Part shown: in pieces, positions 14,724 to 22,749 of the stretch
Layout of the letters: each line of letters starts with the position of its first letter
Position numbering within the stretch: the stretch's first letter is position 1
NCBI GenBank assembly: GCA_964523575.1
Contig: CAZGAV010000025.1
Coordinates: 1 to 42,403 of the forward strand
Direction of reading: 5' to 3'
DNA from: DAOUTW01 sp964523575
GTDB lineage: Bacteria; Zixibacteria; MSB-5A5; GN15; JAAZOE01
DNA length: 42,403 bases
Notes under the pieces: model-generated
The model's input: only the letters and a program-made list of their open reading frames with translations
Told to the model about the DNA's origin: nothing
Databases searched by the model: none
Translations under genes and position numbers: made by a program

Positions 14724-16874
14724 ATGAAATCCAAAATATACGCGGCGTGCATGATGATTCTCTTGAGCGTATCCCCGGTTTGGAGCGCCGATCGAATCGA
14801 CGTCCTCGGGCAGGCGCTCGATTCTATCGGATTCAATCGTACCGACTTGGGTATCCATCCTAAAGGCTACTGGGGCCGGTTCCCGACTGACATCCCCTAT
14901 AAGCTGAAATCCTTCGACGATCTTTTCGCCGAACCCCTGAAACTCTACGATTACGCCAAATCCTTCGGCGGTGCCGCGCGCCGGTTTTGCGATCCCGCCC
15001 GCCTCGACAGCCTTGACGACAACCTCTACAATCTGGTTTACTTCCTCGGCGTGGAGCGGAAAATGGGCGGCTTTCGCTCCTATGGCGCCAATCTGATTGC
15101 CGCTCCGGCCGGCAATGCGCCCCTGATCGACGCCGTCGAGGACCTCTACATTTCCGCCGGGAAGAAGATGCAGTACATCACCTTCAACAAGGCCGCCGAC
15201 TGGCCCGACCTGAGAAAAGACCTGGCCGATGAGGTCAAAAAGCTCCCGCCGGCCGTGCCGGCCATTCTCGCCGAACTTATTGCCAATCTGCGTGATGCCA
15301 TCTATTGGCGCGAGCTGGCCCTGCGCGATATTCCGCCCGAGGTCCGCGACAAGGTTTTCCGTATCCGCGATCTGGCGGAAACTCAGGGCGACGGCATGGT
15401 CTATTATCCCGAAATCGATGACGCCGCCCAAAATATCGATCTCGCTTCTCTCTGTTATGCCGGACTCAAGGCCGCGGCCGCGGCCGAACGGGCGGCCCAT
15501 GAATTGACCGCCTCGGCCGCATCGGTGAGCGGTGATTTTCATCTCGATTTTCCGACGCCCTATGGCCGCATTGTTATCAACGGCACCGACGCCAATGAAA
15601 CCGATGCCGACAATTGTCTGCTGATCGTCGATTTCGGCGGCAATGATACCTATTCCGGGCCGGTGGCCGCCACCTCCCGGCCGGATCATGGTCTGGCGGT
15701 GGTTATCGATATGGCCGGTAACGATATCTACCGGCAGGAAAAACCGGGCGTTCCCTCATGCGGCGCCGGTATTTTAGGAATCGGACTGCTTTATGACGCC
15801 GAGGGATCGGACGAATATCGCGGCACCGTGTTTTCGCAAGGCGCCGGCTTTCTGGGCATGGGCATTCTGTTCGACCGATCCGGGAGTGACGACTATTGGG
15901 CCGAAACCTCATCGCAGGGAGCCGGTTACTTCGGATTCGGCCTGGCCATTGATTGCGGCGGCGACGACCGCTACTATATCTATGGCGACGGCCAGGGCAT
16001 GGGCGGCGTCGGAGGCGGCGTCGGCTGTCTGGCCAATTACAGCGGCAACGACGTTTACACCGCCGAACCATCATCCGAGGTCATCAACCGGGGCGATTAT
16101 CACAGTGAATTCAAAATCAACGTCAATAACGCTCAGGGGGCCGGATTCGGGCGACGCGGGGACGGTTCCGACGGCCATAGCTGGGCCGGCGGCGTCGGCG
16201 CCATCGTCGACATCAGCGGCAATGACACTTATATCTCAGGCAATTGGTCGCTCGGTTGCGGTTACTGGTTCGGGACCGGCATCTGTTATGACGGTGCCGG
16301 CGACGATGAATATCGTTCGGTCTATTTCACTCAGGCATCGGGAGCTCATTTCTGTAACGGCGTCCTGGTCGATGAAGCCGGCGACGACAAGCATCTTCTC
16401 TATGAAACCGCCGGTGCCGCTCTGGCTTTCGGCTGGGATTACACCAATGCCCTCTTTGTCGACCGGGCCGGCAACGATACCTATGAGGCCAAAATCATCT
16501 CGTACGGATTGTCCCAGATTCGTTCTTTCGCCTTCTTCTTTGACATGGACGGCGCCGACACCTATCTCTATAACGACGGTCAGCCCGGCTTTGGCGCCGG
16601 CACTTTTCGAGACGATTACGCCCGGCCCGGCGAATTGATGACCTATTATTATTATTCCAAATCGGCCGGGATTTTCATCGACGCTTCCGGGGCCGACGTC
16701 TATACCGTCCAGAACGATCAGGAGGCCTTCGCCTCGGATATAATGCAAAACGACGCCGTCTGGTGGTCGCCGGAAAAATCCGATTCCACCTTCGGATACA
16801 ATAACTTCGGCATCGGCATCGATACCGAAGACGGTTATATCCCGGAACTGGATATTTTCGACGCCGACCGATGA
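14724..16874 (+). CDS. Secreted protein with 12 GxDxY / QGAG-type tandem repeats
   Basis: This is a 716-residue exported protein that I cannot assign to a named family. Residues 1-21 are a signal peptide, and an AGGAGG site precedes the ATG. Residues 22-270 form a helical N-terminal domain. From about 300 to the end there are 12 repeats built on G-x-D-x-Y. They are at 306, 332, 361, 387, 413, 441, 499, 526, 553 (degenerate), 583, 610 and 656. Each is typically followed 8-12 residues later by a QGAGxxGxG or similar glycine run and then xxxxD. The GND/GSD turns resemble calcium-binding solenoid loops in spirit but are not the RTX nonapeptide. A right-handed beta-solenoid with one turn per repeat is my inference. 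It is the first gene of a possible unit with the Rieske-like gene 60 bases downstream. Confidence 0.75.
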   Translation: MKSKIYAACMMILLSVSPVWSADRIDVLGQALDSIGFNRTDLGIHPKGYWGRFPTDIPYKLKSFDDLFAEPLKLYDYAKSFGGAARRFCDPARLDSLDDNLYNLVYFLGVERKMGGFRSYGANLIAAPAGNAPLIDAVEDLYISAGKKMQYITFNKAADWPDLRKDLADEVKKLPPAVPAILAELIANLRDAIYWRELALRDIPPEVRDKVFRIRDLAETQGDGMVYYPEIDDAAQNIDLASLCYAGLKAAAAAERAAHELTASAASVSGDFHLDFPTPYGRIVINGTDANETDADNCLLIVDFGGNDTYSGPVAATSRPDHGLAVVIDMAGNDIYRQEKPGVPSCGAGILGIGLLYDAEGSDEYRGTVFSQGAGFLGMGILFDRSGSDDYWAETSSQGAGYFGFGLAIDCGGDDRYYIYGDGQGMGGVGGGVGCLANYSGNDVYTAEPSSEVINRGDYHSEFKINVNNAQGAGFGRRGDGSDGHSWAGGVGAIVDISGNDTYISGNWSLGCGYWFGTGICYDGAGDDEYRSVYFTQASGAHFCNGVLVDEAGDDKHLLYETAGAALAFGWDYTNALFVDRAGNDTYEAKIISYGLSQIRSFAFFFDMDGADTYLYNDGQPGFGAGTFRDDYARPGELMTYYYYSKSAGIFIDASGADVYTVQNDQEAFASDIMQNDAVWWSPEKSDSTFGYNNFGIGIDTEDGYIPELDIFDADR

Positions 16875-16934
16875 GGAAAATGAGGTTTATACCGCCGGTC
16901 GAAAATTTACCGGCCGGGGATTGGGAGCCGTTTA

Positions 16935-17345
16935 ATGCCGTACAAGCGCAATATTTTCCAGCGAGTCCTGGGGCTTTGCGCCACGCCGACGCCGCGCGAT
17001 GAGGATTGTTGGACCTATGCCGATAATCGGATCGTCATCGATCTGACCAAAACGCCGGAACTCGAAAAACCAGGAAGCGGCCTGCGGTTTGAGGGCAAAG
17101 ATTGTCCCGAGCGGGTCCTCGTCATCTATGGCGACGACTGCCAGTTCCACGCTTACCGCAACCGGTGCGAACATGGCGGACGGAGGCTGGATCCGGTGCC
17201 GGGCGAGGAAAAACTGATGTGTTGCAGTGTCAACAAAACCACTTATGATTACGCCGGCAAAATCCTGGCTGGCCCGGCCAAAGGCCCTGTCAAGCAATTC
17301 CCGGTCGAAATCAGCCGGGGCCGGCTGACAATCACTTTGGAATAG
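16935..17345 (+). CDS. Rieske-like ferredoxin domain protein with altered fourth ligand
   Basis: This 136-residue cytoplasmic protein has the layout of a small Rieske [2Fe-2S] protein. It has a first box RCEHGGRRLDP (Cys78-x-His80), then 16 residues to a second box, then the usual YDYAGKILAGPAKGPVKQFPVE strand pattern (104-125). The second box reads MCCSVNKTTYDY, so Cys97-x2-Asn100 replaces the normal Cys-x2-His. Cys96 next to it is extra. The cluster is therefore either absent, ligated differently, or bound by three residues plus another ligand. There is no signal peptide and only a weak ribosome-binding site. A terminator hairpin at 17360 follows. Confidence 0.65.
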   Translation: MPYKRNIFQRVLGLCATPTPRDEDCWTYADNRIVIDLTKTPELEKPGSGLRFEGKDCPERVLVIYGDDCQFHAYRNRCEHGGRRLDPVPGEEKLMCCSVNKTTYDYAGKILAGPAKGPVKQFPVEISRGRLTITLE

Positions 17346-17359
17346 AGTAAAAATGGAAA

Positions 17360-17381
17360 GGGCGGGGTGAGCACCCCGCCC
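17360..17381 (-). terminator. Terminator hairpin shared by convergent genes
   Basis: GGGCGGGGT and ACCCCGCCC form a perfect 9-bp GC stem with a four-base loop. On the minus strand it is followed by a T-rich stretch, so it should stop the glutathione peroxidase transcript. It also lies 15 bases after the plus-strand Rieske-like gene. Confidence 0.7.
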
Positions 17382-17407
17382 GTAAGCGTCAACTGCCTCA
17401 GTACTCA

Positions 17408-18016
17408 CTATAATAGATCATTGATTTTTGTCACCAGTTCGGCGTCATCCGGCTCGACACTCGATTCGAAACGAGCCACGAGGTTGCCCTTGCGGTCGAG
17501 CAGAAATTTGTTGAAATTCCAGCTTATTTTCCCCGGCAGGGGCGATTCCTGAGTCAGATATTTGAATAACGGCTGAATATCGTCGCCGGTGACATGGATT
17601 TTGGCCATCAGGGGGAAGGTGACGTCGAAAGTCCCCTGACAGAATTTTTGAATTTCCTCGTTGGTTCCCGGTTCCTGTTCGCCGAAATCGTTGGAGGGAA
17701 ATGCCAGGATAACCAGACCGGCGTCTTTTTTCTCCCGGTACAAGGCCTCCAAGCCAACATATTGCTTGGTATAACCGCATTTACTGGCGGTGTTGACGAT
17801 CAGGATGACCTTGCCGGCATAATCGGCCAGAGAGGTCTCTTCGCCGGTGATGGTCTTGAACGGTATATGTCGATAATCGATCATGGTCGAGTCCGTTTCC
17901 ATAGACGGTTCGAGCTGAGTTTGCATTTGCGGCTTGCTTTCAGCATGACTGGTACAACCGAAAAGCGGCAACATTCCCAACCCGACGCCAATCATCAGTA
18001 CAGTTCTTAAATTCAC
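17408..18016 (-). CDS. Lipoprotein glutathione/thioredoxin peroxidase (GPx family)
   Basis: This thiol peroxidase reduces hydroperoxides, probably with thioredoxin-like donors as in other Cys-type bacterial GPx. I chose the GTG at 18016, giving 202 residues, because GAGAAGGA lies just upstream. The resulting N-terminus (MNLRTVLMIGVGLGMLPLFGC) is a lipoprotein signal with the lipidated Cys at 21; the longer upstream frame adds a charged stretch. Motifs from that start are NTASKCGYT with peroxidatic Cys80, AFPSNDFGEQEPG with Asp110 where the tetrad Gln usually lies, KFCQGTFDVTFP with the likely resolving Cys126, and WNFNKFL with Trp166 and Asn167. The periplasmic, membrane-anchored location is inferred from the lipobox. 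Confidence 0.88.
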   Translation of the reverse strand: MNLRTVLMIGVGLGMLPLFGCTSHAESKPQMQTQLEPSMETDSTMIDYRHIPFKTITGEETSLADYAGKVILIVNTASKCGYTKQYVGLEALYREKKDAGLVILAFPSNDFGEQEPGTNEEIQKFCQGTFDVTFPLMAKIHVTGDDIQPLFKYLTQESPLPGKISWNFNKFLLDRKGNLVARFESSVEPDDAELVTKINDLL

Positions 18017-18529
18017 TTTTCCTTCTCTCTCCCAATAAAAAAATTTCGCCTCGAAAGGCATGAGTCTATAACCGGCCGATCCGTTTTTGGTTCCCGTTTA
18101 TTTTGTGAAAAATTTAACAAGGGGTCTTAAAAAAGACTCCTAAGCACATGATTGTCAAATGCTTACTATAGATACCAGAGGAGCTCGCTTAAAATTTCAA
18201 CCGTTTGCAGAACAGCCGCTTAACGCTCCAAGACGTACATGAATTCGACCCGTGTCCGGCTATAGCCGTCGGCCCCGCCTTCCATCGCGTCAGCAATACC
18301 CTCCCCGCTCCGATGCCGGAATGCGTACTGCCGCCGGTCATGCCGACAAATTTGGCCGTTAAAAAATGCCGTGTCATAGCGTCCAAAATATTATTTGTTT
18401 GATCGCTTTGCCTGTTATGAATAATACTCCCGAGGCGGGTCGATTGTCCAGAAATATTTTAAACCCGCTCATGATTTTTCGATCTCTTTTGTAATTGACA
18501 AATTTCATTTCCCGCATACTATGGGCGGC
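18017..18529. other. Divergent intergenic region
   Basis: About 500 bases lie between the peroxidase and the TSUP gene. It holds a small hairpin (GGGGTCTT/AAGACTCC, 18120-18139) and the promoter at 18495-18523. Two 65-codon open frames around 18190-18400, one on each strand, have no ribosome-binding site and no family resemblance. Confidence 0.5.
18495..18523 (+). promoter_or_regulatory. Promoter immediately upstream of the TSUP gene (leaderless?)
   Basis: A perfect TTGACA (18495-18500) is followed at 16-17 bases by TACTAT/ACTATG (18517-18523). The expected transcription start falls at about 18530, exactly the second ATG of the gene. There is no Shine-Dalgarno in the preceding 25 bases. Confidence 0.5.
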
Positions 18530-19285
18530 ATGGAATGGTATCTTTATCCGGCGGTGATCGCCGCCGGTTTCGCCTGCGGGTTCATCAACACCCTGGCCGG
18601 AAGCGGCTCGCTGATCACTCTGCCGCTTCTGATTTTCCTGGGTCTTCCGGCCAATGTCGCCAACGGCACCAACCGGGTGGCCATTCTTCTGCAAAATGTG
18701 GTCGGCGTCAGCAGTTTCCGTCAGCAGAAAGTCCTCGACTGGCGGCGGGGTATGATGCTGGCTATCCCGGCCATAATCGGCGCCGTCATCGGGGCCCAGA
18801 TTGCCGTCAACCTCGACGAGGAAGTCATGCGCCGCGTTATCGGCGCCTTGATGGCGGTCATGCTGATCGTCCTGCTGGTGCGGCCCAAACGATGGCTGGC
18901 GGGCCGTCCCGAAAGGCTCGACGGTCATCCCGGCTGGATACAGCTTCTGATCTTTTTCGCCATCGGCATCTACGGTGGTTTCATTCAGGCCGGGGTCGGA
19001 ATCTTTCTGCTGGCCGGGCTGGTCCTCATATCCGGCTATGATCTGGTGCGGGCCAACGCCGTCAAAGTCCTGATTATTCTCTTTTTTACCGCTTTTGCCC
19101 TGATTATCTTTATCCTCAACGATCAGGTGCGGTGGTTCGTGGGATTGATCCTGGCCATCGGCAACATGCTGGGCGCCTGGGTTGCCTCGCGCATGGCCGT
19201 CAAACGAGGCGCCGGTTTTGTCCGCTGGCTGTTGATTGCCGTCGTCGCCGTATCCGCCGTCCTGTTGTTGGGAAATATTCGTTAA
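18530..19285 (+). CDS. TSUP (TauE/SafE) family membrane transporter
   Basis: This 251-residue polytopic inner-membrane protein belongs to the sulfite/organosulfonate exporter-type TSUP family (formerly DUF81). The N-terminal half contains AGFACGFINTLAGSGSLITLPLLIFLG-like glycine-rich helices (about 8-35) and ANVANGTNRVAI. The second half repeats the pattern with GIYGGFIQAGVGIFLLAGLVL, the family's internal duplication. Substrate is unknown. Two ATGs are possible, 18521 and 18530. I prefer 18530 because the promoter -10 overlaps the first one. The CPBP gene follows after 23 bases. Confidence 0.85.
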   Translation: MEWYLYPAVIAAGFACGFINTLAGSGSLITLPLLIFLGLPANVANGTNRVAILLQNVVGVSSFRQQKVLDWRRGMMLAIPAIIGAVIGAQIAVNLDEEVMRRVIGALMAVMLIVLLVRPKRWLAGRPERLDGHPGWIQLLIFFAIGIYGGFIQAGVGIFLLAGLVLISGYDLVRANAVKVLIILFFTAFALIIFILNDQVRWFVGLILAIGNMLGAWVASRMAVKRGAGFVRWLLIAVVAVSAVLLLGNIR

Positions 19286-19308
19286 CTGTTTCAATTCGGG
19301 GACAGGCC

Positions 19309-19983
19309 ATGAATAAGCTGAGCAGGCGTGACCGGATTTCGGTCGTTCTGATCGCGATTTATCTGATTTTGGGGACCCTTCATAATTATATCCGGACACA
19401 TACTTCCAATCTGACGATACAATGGATTTCGTCCCTGCTCGGACTGATAATGGTCGCGATCCTGATCGGCTGGGTGATCTGGTCGATTCGGCGCCGGCGC
19501 CGGAGTGTCGCCGACTGGTGTTTCACTATCGACCGCAAAATATGGATCAGCCTTATCCTGGCGGCGATTGTGGTCGTCGAGCAGTATGGACAAATCCCGG
19601 TAATATTCGCTTATGGCGATTTTCGAGACCTGATCGCGATCGTTACGGCCGGGCTGGAGGAATTGATTTTTCGTGTTTATCTCCTATTCCTTTTTATCCG
19701 TTTATTCGGCGGCGGCAAAAGGGGCCTTTTGATCGGCGTTCTGGCCAGCGCTCTTCTATTTTCGACGGTGCATATCCCCTCAAAAACCTGGATCGGTTTG
19801 AGCGGCATTTTCATTTCTTCGATTATCATGGCTTTTATCGTTTACTGGACGCGGTCAGTACTTTTCCCGGTTTTTTATCATGTGCTTTCCAATACCGCCG
19901 GGACCATGGGTTTTGCCGGAGCATCGATAGCCGTCGTTTTGTACTTTCTCATAGCCTATGTCGGCCGTCCCCGCCTCGAATAA
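19309..19983 (+). CDS. CPBP family intramembrane metalloprotease
   Basis: This 224-residue membrane protein belongs to the CAAX protease/bacteriocin-processing (Rce1-like) family. All three catalytic motifs are present: EELIFR with Glu117-Glu118 and Arg122, FSTVH with His155, and FYHVLSN with His191 and Asn195. About six to seven membrane segments surround them. I chose the ATG at 19309, which has GGGGACAGG before it; the open frame extends further upstream into the TSUP gene but in a different frame and without hydrophobic character. It is probably cotranscribed with the TSUP transporter. In other bacteria such proteases serve bacteriocin immunity or prenyl-protein-like processing; no such partner is visible here. 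Confidence 0.85.
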   Translation: MNKLSRRDRISVVLIAIYLILGTLHNYIRTHTSNLTIQWISSLLGLIMVAILIGWVIWSIRRRRRSVADWCFTIDRKIWISLILAAIVVVEQYGQIPVIFAYGDFRDLIAIVTAGLEELIFRVYLLFLFIRLFGGGKRGLLIGVLASALLFSTVHIPSKTWIGLSGIFISSIIMAFIVYWTRSVLFPVFYHVLSNTAGTMGFAGASIAVVLYFLIAYVGRPRLE

Positions 19984-20473
19984 TCCAAATATTCCCTCGA
20001 AAAGTCGTATCATGTACCCTCATATTTTGCGGTACTTATCCGGTACGTTTCCATATATGGTATGACTAGCCTGGAAAACGGCCGGAAAATCCAGCATAAG
20101 CAGATAACAAACATAGTGTTACGATGAATTTGGCTTCGTTTTGTCATTTTTCAGGGGTCCCCAGGGCTTCTTTATCCCCGATTTTTGTTTGTTCCAGTCG
20201 ATAGCCGATATCCTTTATATCAAATTTCAGGCGCATAATCATACAACCTTCCGCTTAGGCTTTCCACTAACCGGCCCCATTTATTAATCACCAGCGATTC
20301 TATGGCGATTTTGTAAGATACTGCAAGAATCCGCGTTCACATGGGTACAGATTTAGCTAAAAAATACCTTGTTTTTATAATATATATTGAATTGAATACG
20401 AGTTAATAATGCGCATTGTGGAAAAACCCTTGACAAATATCACAATTTTGTTAACTTTTGGGGGAACAAAGGC
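19984..20473. other. Intergenic region before the toxin-antitoxin pair
   Basis: These 490 bases are AT-rich toward the 3' end and hold the candidate promoter at 20430-20457. I find no gene, no clear terminator for the CPBP gene, and no direct repeat that would mark an integration site. Confidence 0.45.
20430..20457 (+). promoter_or_regulatory. Candidate promoter of the toxin-antitoxin operon
   Basis: TTGACA (20430-20435) is followed after 16 bases by TAACTT (20452-20457), a poor -10. It lies 44 bases before the GTG start of the toxin gene. No clear inverted-repeat operator can be seen. Confidence 0.35.
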
Positions 20474-20833
20474 GTGGTTGATATTGTATTCCATAAGGAA
20501 GGAAACAATGCTCCCGTCTGGGAATGGCTTCAGACACTCGGCAATAGAGCACAGGATAAATGCTCTGCCAAAATTCTGAGACTCAGAGAATTGGGGCGCG
20601 AGATGCGGAGGCCTGAAGCCGATTATCTTGAGGACGGCATTTATGAGCTTCGAATCAGTTATTCGGGACTTCAGTATAGAATATTATACTTCTTCCACAA
20701 ACGCCGGGCAGTGGTCTTGACTCACGCCTTTCTAAAGAAGACCCGGAAGGTACCGAAAAAAGAAATTGGAGCGGCATTAAAAAGAAAAGAGGCTTTCGAA
20801 AGAGAGCCGAAAGCTCACACATATATAATTTAG
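20474..20833 (+). CDS. RelE/HigB-like toxin (phage Gp49-like family)
   Basis: This 119-residue basic protein matches the type II toxin group PF05973, ribosome-dependent mRNA endonucleases. The key block is present: YELRISYSGLQYRILYFF (about 56-73), VVLTHAFLKKTRKVPKKEI (about 79-97), then a basic C-terminal helix. It starts at GTG (20474) with only a weak AAGG near the start, which may keep expression low. The antitoxin follows after 16 bases, the toxin-first order typical of higBA systems. Confidence 0.85.
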   Translation: MVDIVFHKEGNNAPVWEWLQTLGNRAQDKCSAKILRLRELGREMRRPEADYLEDGIYELRISYSGLQYRILYFFHKRRAVVLTHAFLKKTRKVPKKEIGAALKRKEAFEREPKAHTYII

Positions 20834-20849
20834 AGAGCCGGTGGTCTGA

Positions 20850-21227
20850 ATGGCAAAAGCTAAAAAGAAAAATACTTCCGATGCGGTGGACATAATTTAT
20901 GGGAAACTCTATAAGGGAAAACCCGATCGTCTCGCGGCTCTTGAAAAGGAATATCTCAACGCTGGAATAGCGCGGGCAATCTATGATTTGAGGACGGAGG
21001 CGGGGTTGACTCAGAAGCAGTTGGCCAAACTGGTGGGAACTCAGCCCTCGGCTATCAGCCGGCTCGAAGATGCCGATTACGACGGTCACTCTTTGTCGAT
21101 TTTGAGGAAAATAGCCGCTGTATTCGGCGGCCGGATTCAAATTCGTTTCGTACCCGCCAAGCCAAGACAACGGCATCTTGTTTCTCCCAACGGGAGCAAG
21201 ATGAATATCGAAGAGGTTATCGTATAA
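20850..21227 (+). CDS. XRE/HigA-like antitoxin with helix-turn-helix
   Basis: This 125-residue DNA-binding antitoxin is the partner of the upstream toxin. A Lys-rich N-terminus precedes a helix-turn-helix of the Cro/C1 type at about 52-92 (AGLTQKQLAKLVGTQPSAIS, then RLEDADYDGHSLSILRKIAA). The C-terminal extension, ending in MNIEEVIV, probably contacts the toxin. By family knowledge it should neutralise the toxin and repress the operon. It starts at ATG, with GAGAGCCGGTGG upstream. Confidence 0.85.
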   Translation: MAKAKKKNTSDAVDIIYGKLYKGKPDRLAALEKEYLNAGIARAIYDLRTEAGLTQKQLAKLVGTQPSAISRLEDADYDGHSLSILRKIAAVFGGRIQIRFVPAKPRQRHLVSPNGSKMNIEEVIV

Positions 21228-21325
21228 TTCATTGCTCCGGCAATCACACGCCTTCGGCGCAAGACCTGACGCAACACCGAAATCAACCGCTGGGGCAGAC
21301 GAGGCACTTCGCAGGTTCAGCATCC

Positions 21326-21430
21326 ACGTCTGCCGTCCACAAAACCGCCAGATAAACGGCCCCAGAAAAACCGCTCCGATAGCGCCCCATGATATCCCCA
21401 GGATGGCGGCGATTGTAAAAGTTTTGATTG
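21326..21430 (-). pseudogene. Possible remnant of a sodium:solute symporter
   Basis: On the minus strand, between the antitoxin gene and the next plus-strand gene, an open frame encodes FTIAAILGISWGAIGAVFLG and continues PFIWRF. That closely resembles a membrane helix of SSS-family sodium:solute symporters (typically SWGA-GA-FL-PF--GLFWK). The frame before and after it has no family resemblance, and there is no room for a complete gene (these are usually about 500 residues). This is pattern recognition only; chance is possible. Confidence 0.3.
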
Positions 21431-21497
21431 ACAGCCGGCCGTCTTTTGCGCACACTGAATAGAAGGCATCCGTCACCGACGGTTGCAGGAGGAAATT

Positions 21498-22721
21498 ATG
21501 AAAAGCAGAAATTGGTTAAGGGCGGGATTCGGAGCCATGCTGGTTCTCTTCGCCCTTTTTCTGACGGCCGGTGTTCGGGCGGCGTCTTTTACGGCCGATA
21601 TCGCCATCGGCCTCGAAGACCAGACGATCATGGGCAAAATTTATGTCACGGCCGACTATTACCGGATGGATATCGAGCAGGACGGCCAGGAGTTGAATAT
21701 TATCGCCGATCGCCAGGCCGGGCGTACCCGGGTGCTGGTGCCGGCGGCGAAGCAATACCTGGAAATGAAAAGCGACGACCCGACAAGTTTGATGAACGAC
21801 CCGTTCCAGAGTGTGATTTATACCGAATCGTTCGCCGAGAAGGAAAATCTCGGGATGGAGACGATTGAGGGATATGAATGCGAGAAGTTCGGGCTTACTT
21901 ATACCGATCAAAAATTGATGACGGTCTGGAAGGCGGTCAAACTCGATTTTCCCATAAAAATCGTAAACGCCGTCGATACCGAGTTATTCATGAACCTGAC
22001 CGCTATCGAAGTCGGGCCGGTCGATACGGCGGTTTTCGCGACGCCGGAAGATTTTACACCCATGCCGGCTCCGGGCGAGGAGCCGGTGGAGGTCCCGGAG
22101 TGGGCCGCGGAGGTGGCCTCGGCCCCGGTGTTGACGCCGCCGTTTGAGCAGGCGATGGCGGCGGGGGATATCATCCGGGTCAAGGTTCAACCGGGCAAGG
22201 ACATCTGGGTCAAGGCGACCGATCAAAGCGGCGATGACGTGTCGGCCAAAGCTGTGCCCTTCAAGGACGGCGTGCCGATTCGCAATCTCGATATGTACAA
22301 CAATTTCGCCCAGCATGGCGTCGTATGCGAACGCCGCGGCGAGACCGAGGCGGAAGCGGATGAGATCGTGATCCGGGTTTCCAAGGGCGGCATGACGATC
22401 CTGGGGAAGTATTTTCCGATGCAGGAAGCGGTGGTTTCGGCGGGAGATAATTACGCCTATAAGATCGTATCCGACGATTATATCAATGCCCGCTTCGTCA
22501 ACACCTCGGAGGTGGAGGCGGAATTGATTTTGAGTTTTTCCGAGGGGGGCAAAGAACTCAGCGAGGAGGCAATCGGGCCGGAGCGATTTCGAACCTTGAC
22601 CATCGAAGCCGGTCAGACCGCCCGGCGGACTTTGAATCCGGCCGGTGATCTGTTTATCGTCCGGGTGGTCAACGGTTCGGTTCTGATCAAGGTCGGACAA
22701 TTCGACAGTTTTACGTGGTAA
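21498..22721 (+). CDS. Secreted DUF4412-like protein
   Basis: This 407-residue exported protein starts at the ATG at 21498, which has a perfect AGGAGG 6 bases upstream and opens a signal peptide (MKSRNWLRAGFGAMLVLFALFLTAGVRA). Residues about 30-185 resemble the DUF4412/LolA-like beta fold: SFTADIAIGLEDQTIMGKI, YYRMDIEQDGQ, IIADRQAGRTRVLVPAAKQYLEM, then IEGYECEKFGLTY and KAVKLDFPIKI. A Pro/Glu-rich linker (about 190-215) leads to a second beta-rich part that ends VVNGSVLIKVGQFDSFTW. A periplasmic or surface role, perhaps lipid or polymer binding, is inferred from the fold resemblance only. Confidence 0.65.
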   Translation: MKSRNWLRAGFGAMLVLFALFLTAGVRAASFTADIAIGLEDQTIMGKIYVTADYYRMDIEQDGQELNIIADRQAGRTRVLVPAAKQYLEMKSDDPTSLMNDPFQSVIYTESFAEKENLGMETIEGYECEKFGLTYTDQKLMTVWKAVKLDFPIKIVNAVDTELFMNLTAIEVGPVDTAVFATPEDFTPMPAPGEEPVEVPEWAAEVASAPVLTPPFEQAMAAGDIIRVKVQPGKDIWVKATDQSGDDVSAKAVPFKDGVPIRNLDMYNNFAQHGVVCERRGETEAEADEIVIRVSKGGMTILGKYFPMQEAVVSAGDNYAYKIVSDDYINARFVNTSEVEAELILSFSEGGKELSEEAIGPERFRTLTIEAGQTARRTLNPAGDLFIVRVVNGSVLIKVGQFDSFTW

Positions 22722-22749
22722 AAGTGGTTTAGCGATAAAGGAACGAATC

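Noticed and set aside
18189..18402. Two 65-codon open frames on opposite strands
   Set aside because: No ribosome-binding sites, no recognisable family and mutual overlap in an intergenic region.
20655..21476. 273-codon minus-strand open frame covering the toxin-antitoxin genes
   Set aside because: Most of it is a shadow of the toxin and antitoxin. Only the first part (21326-21430) resembles a transporter helix and is reported separately as a possible remnant.
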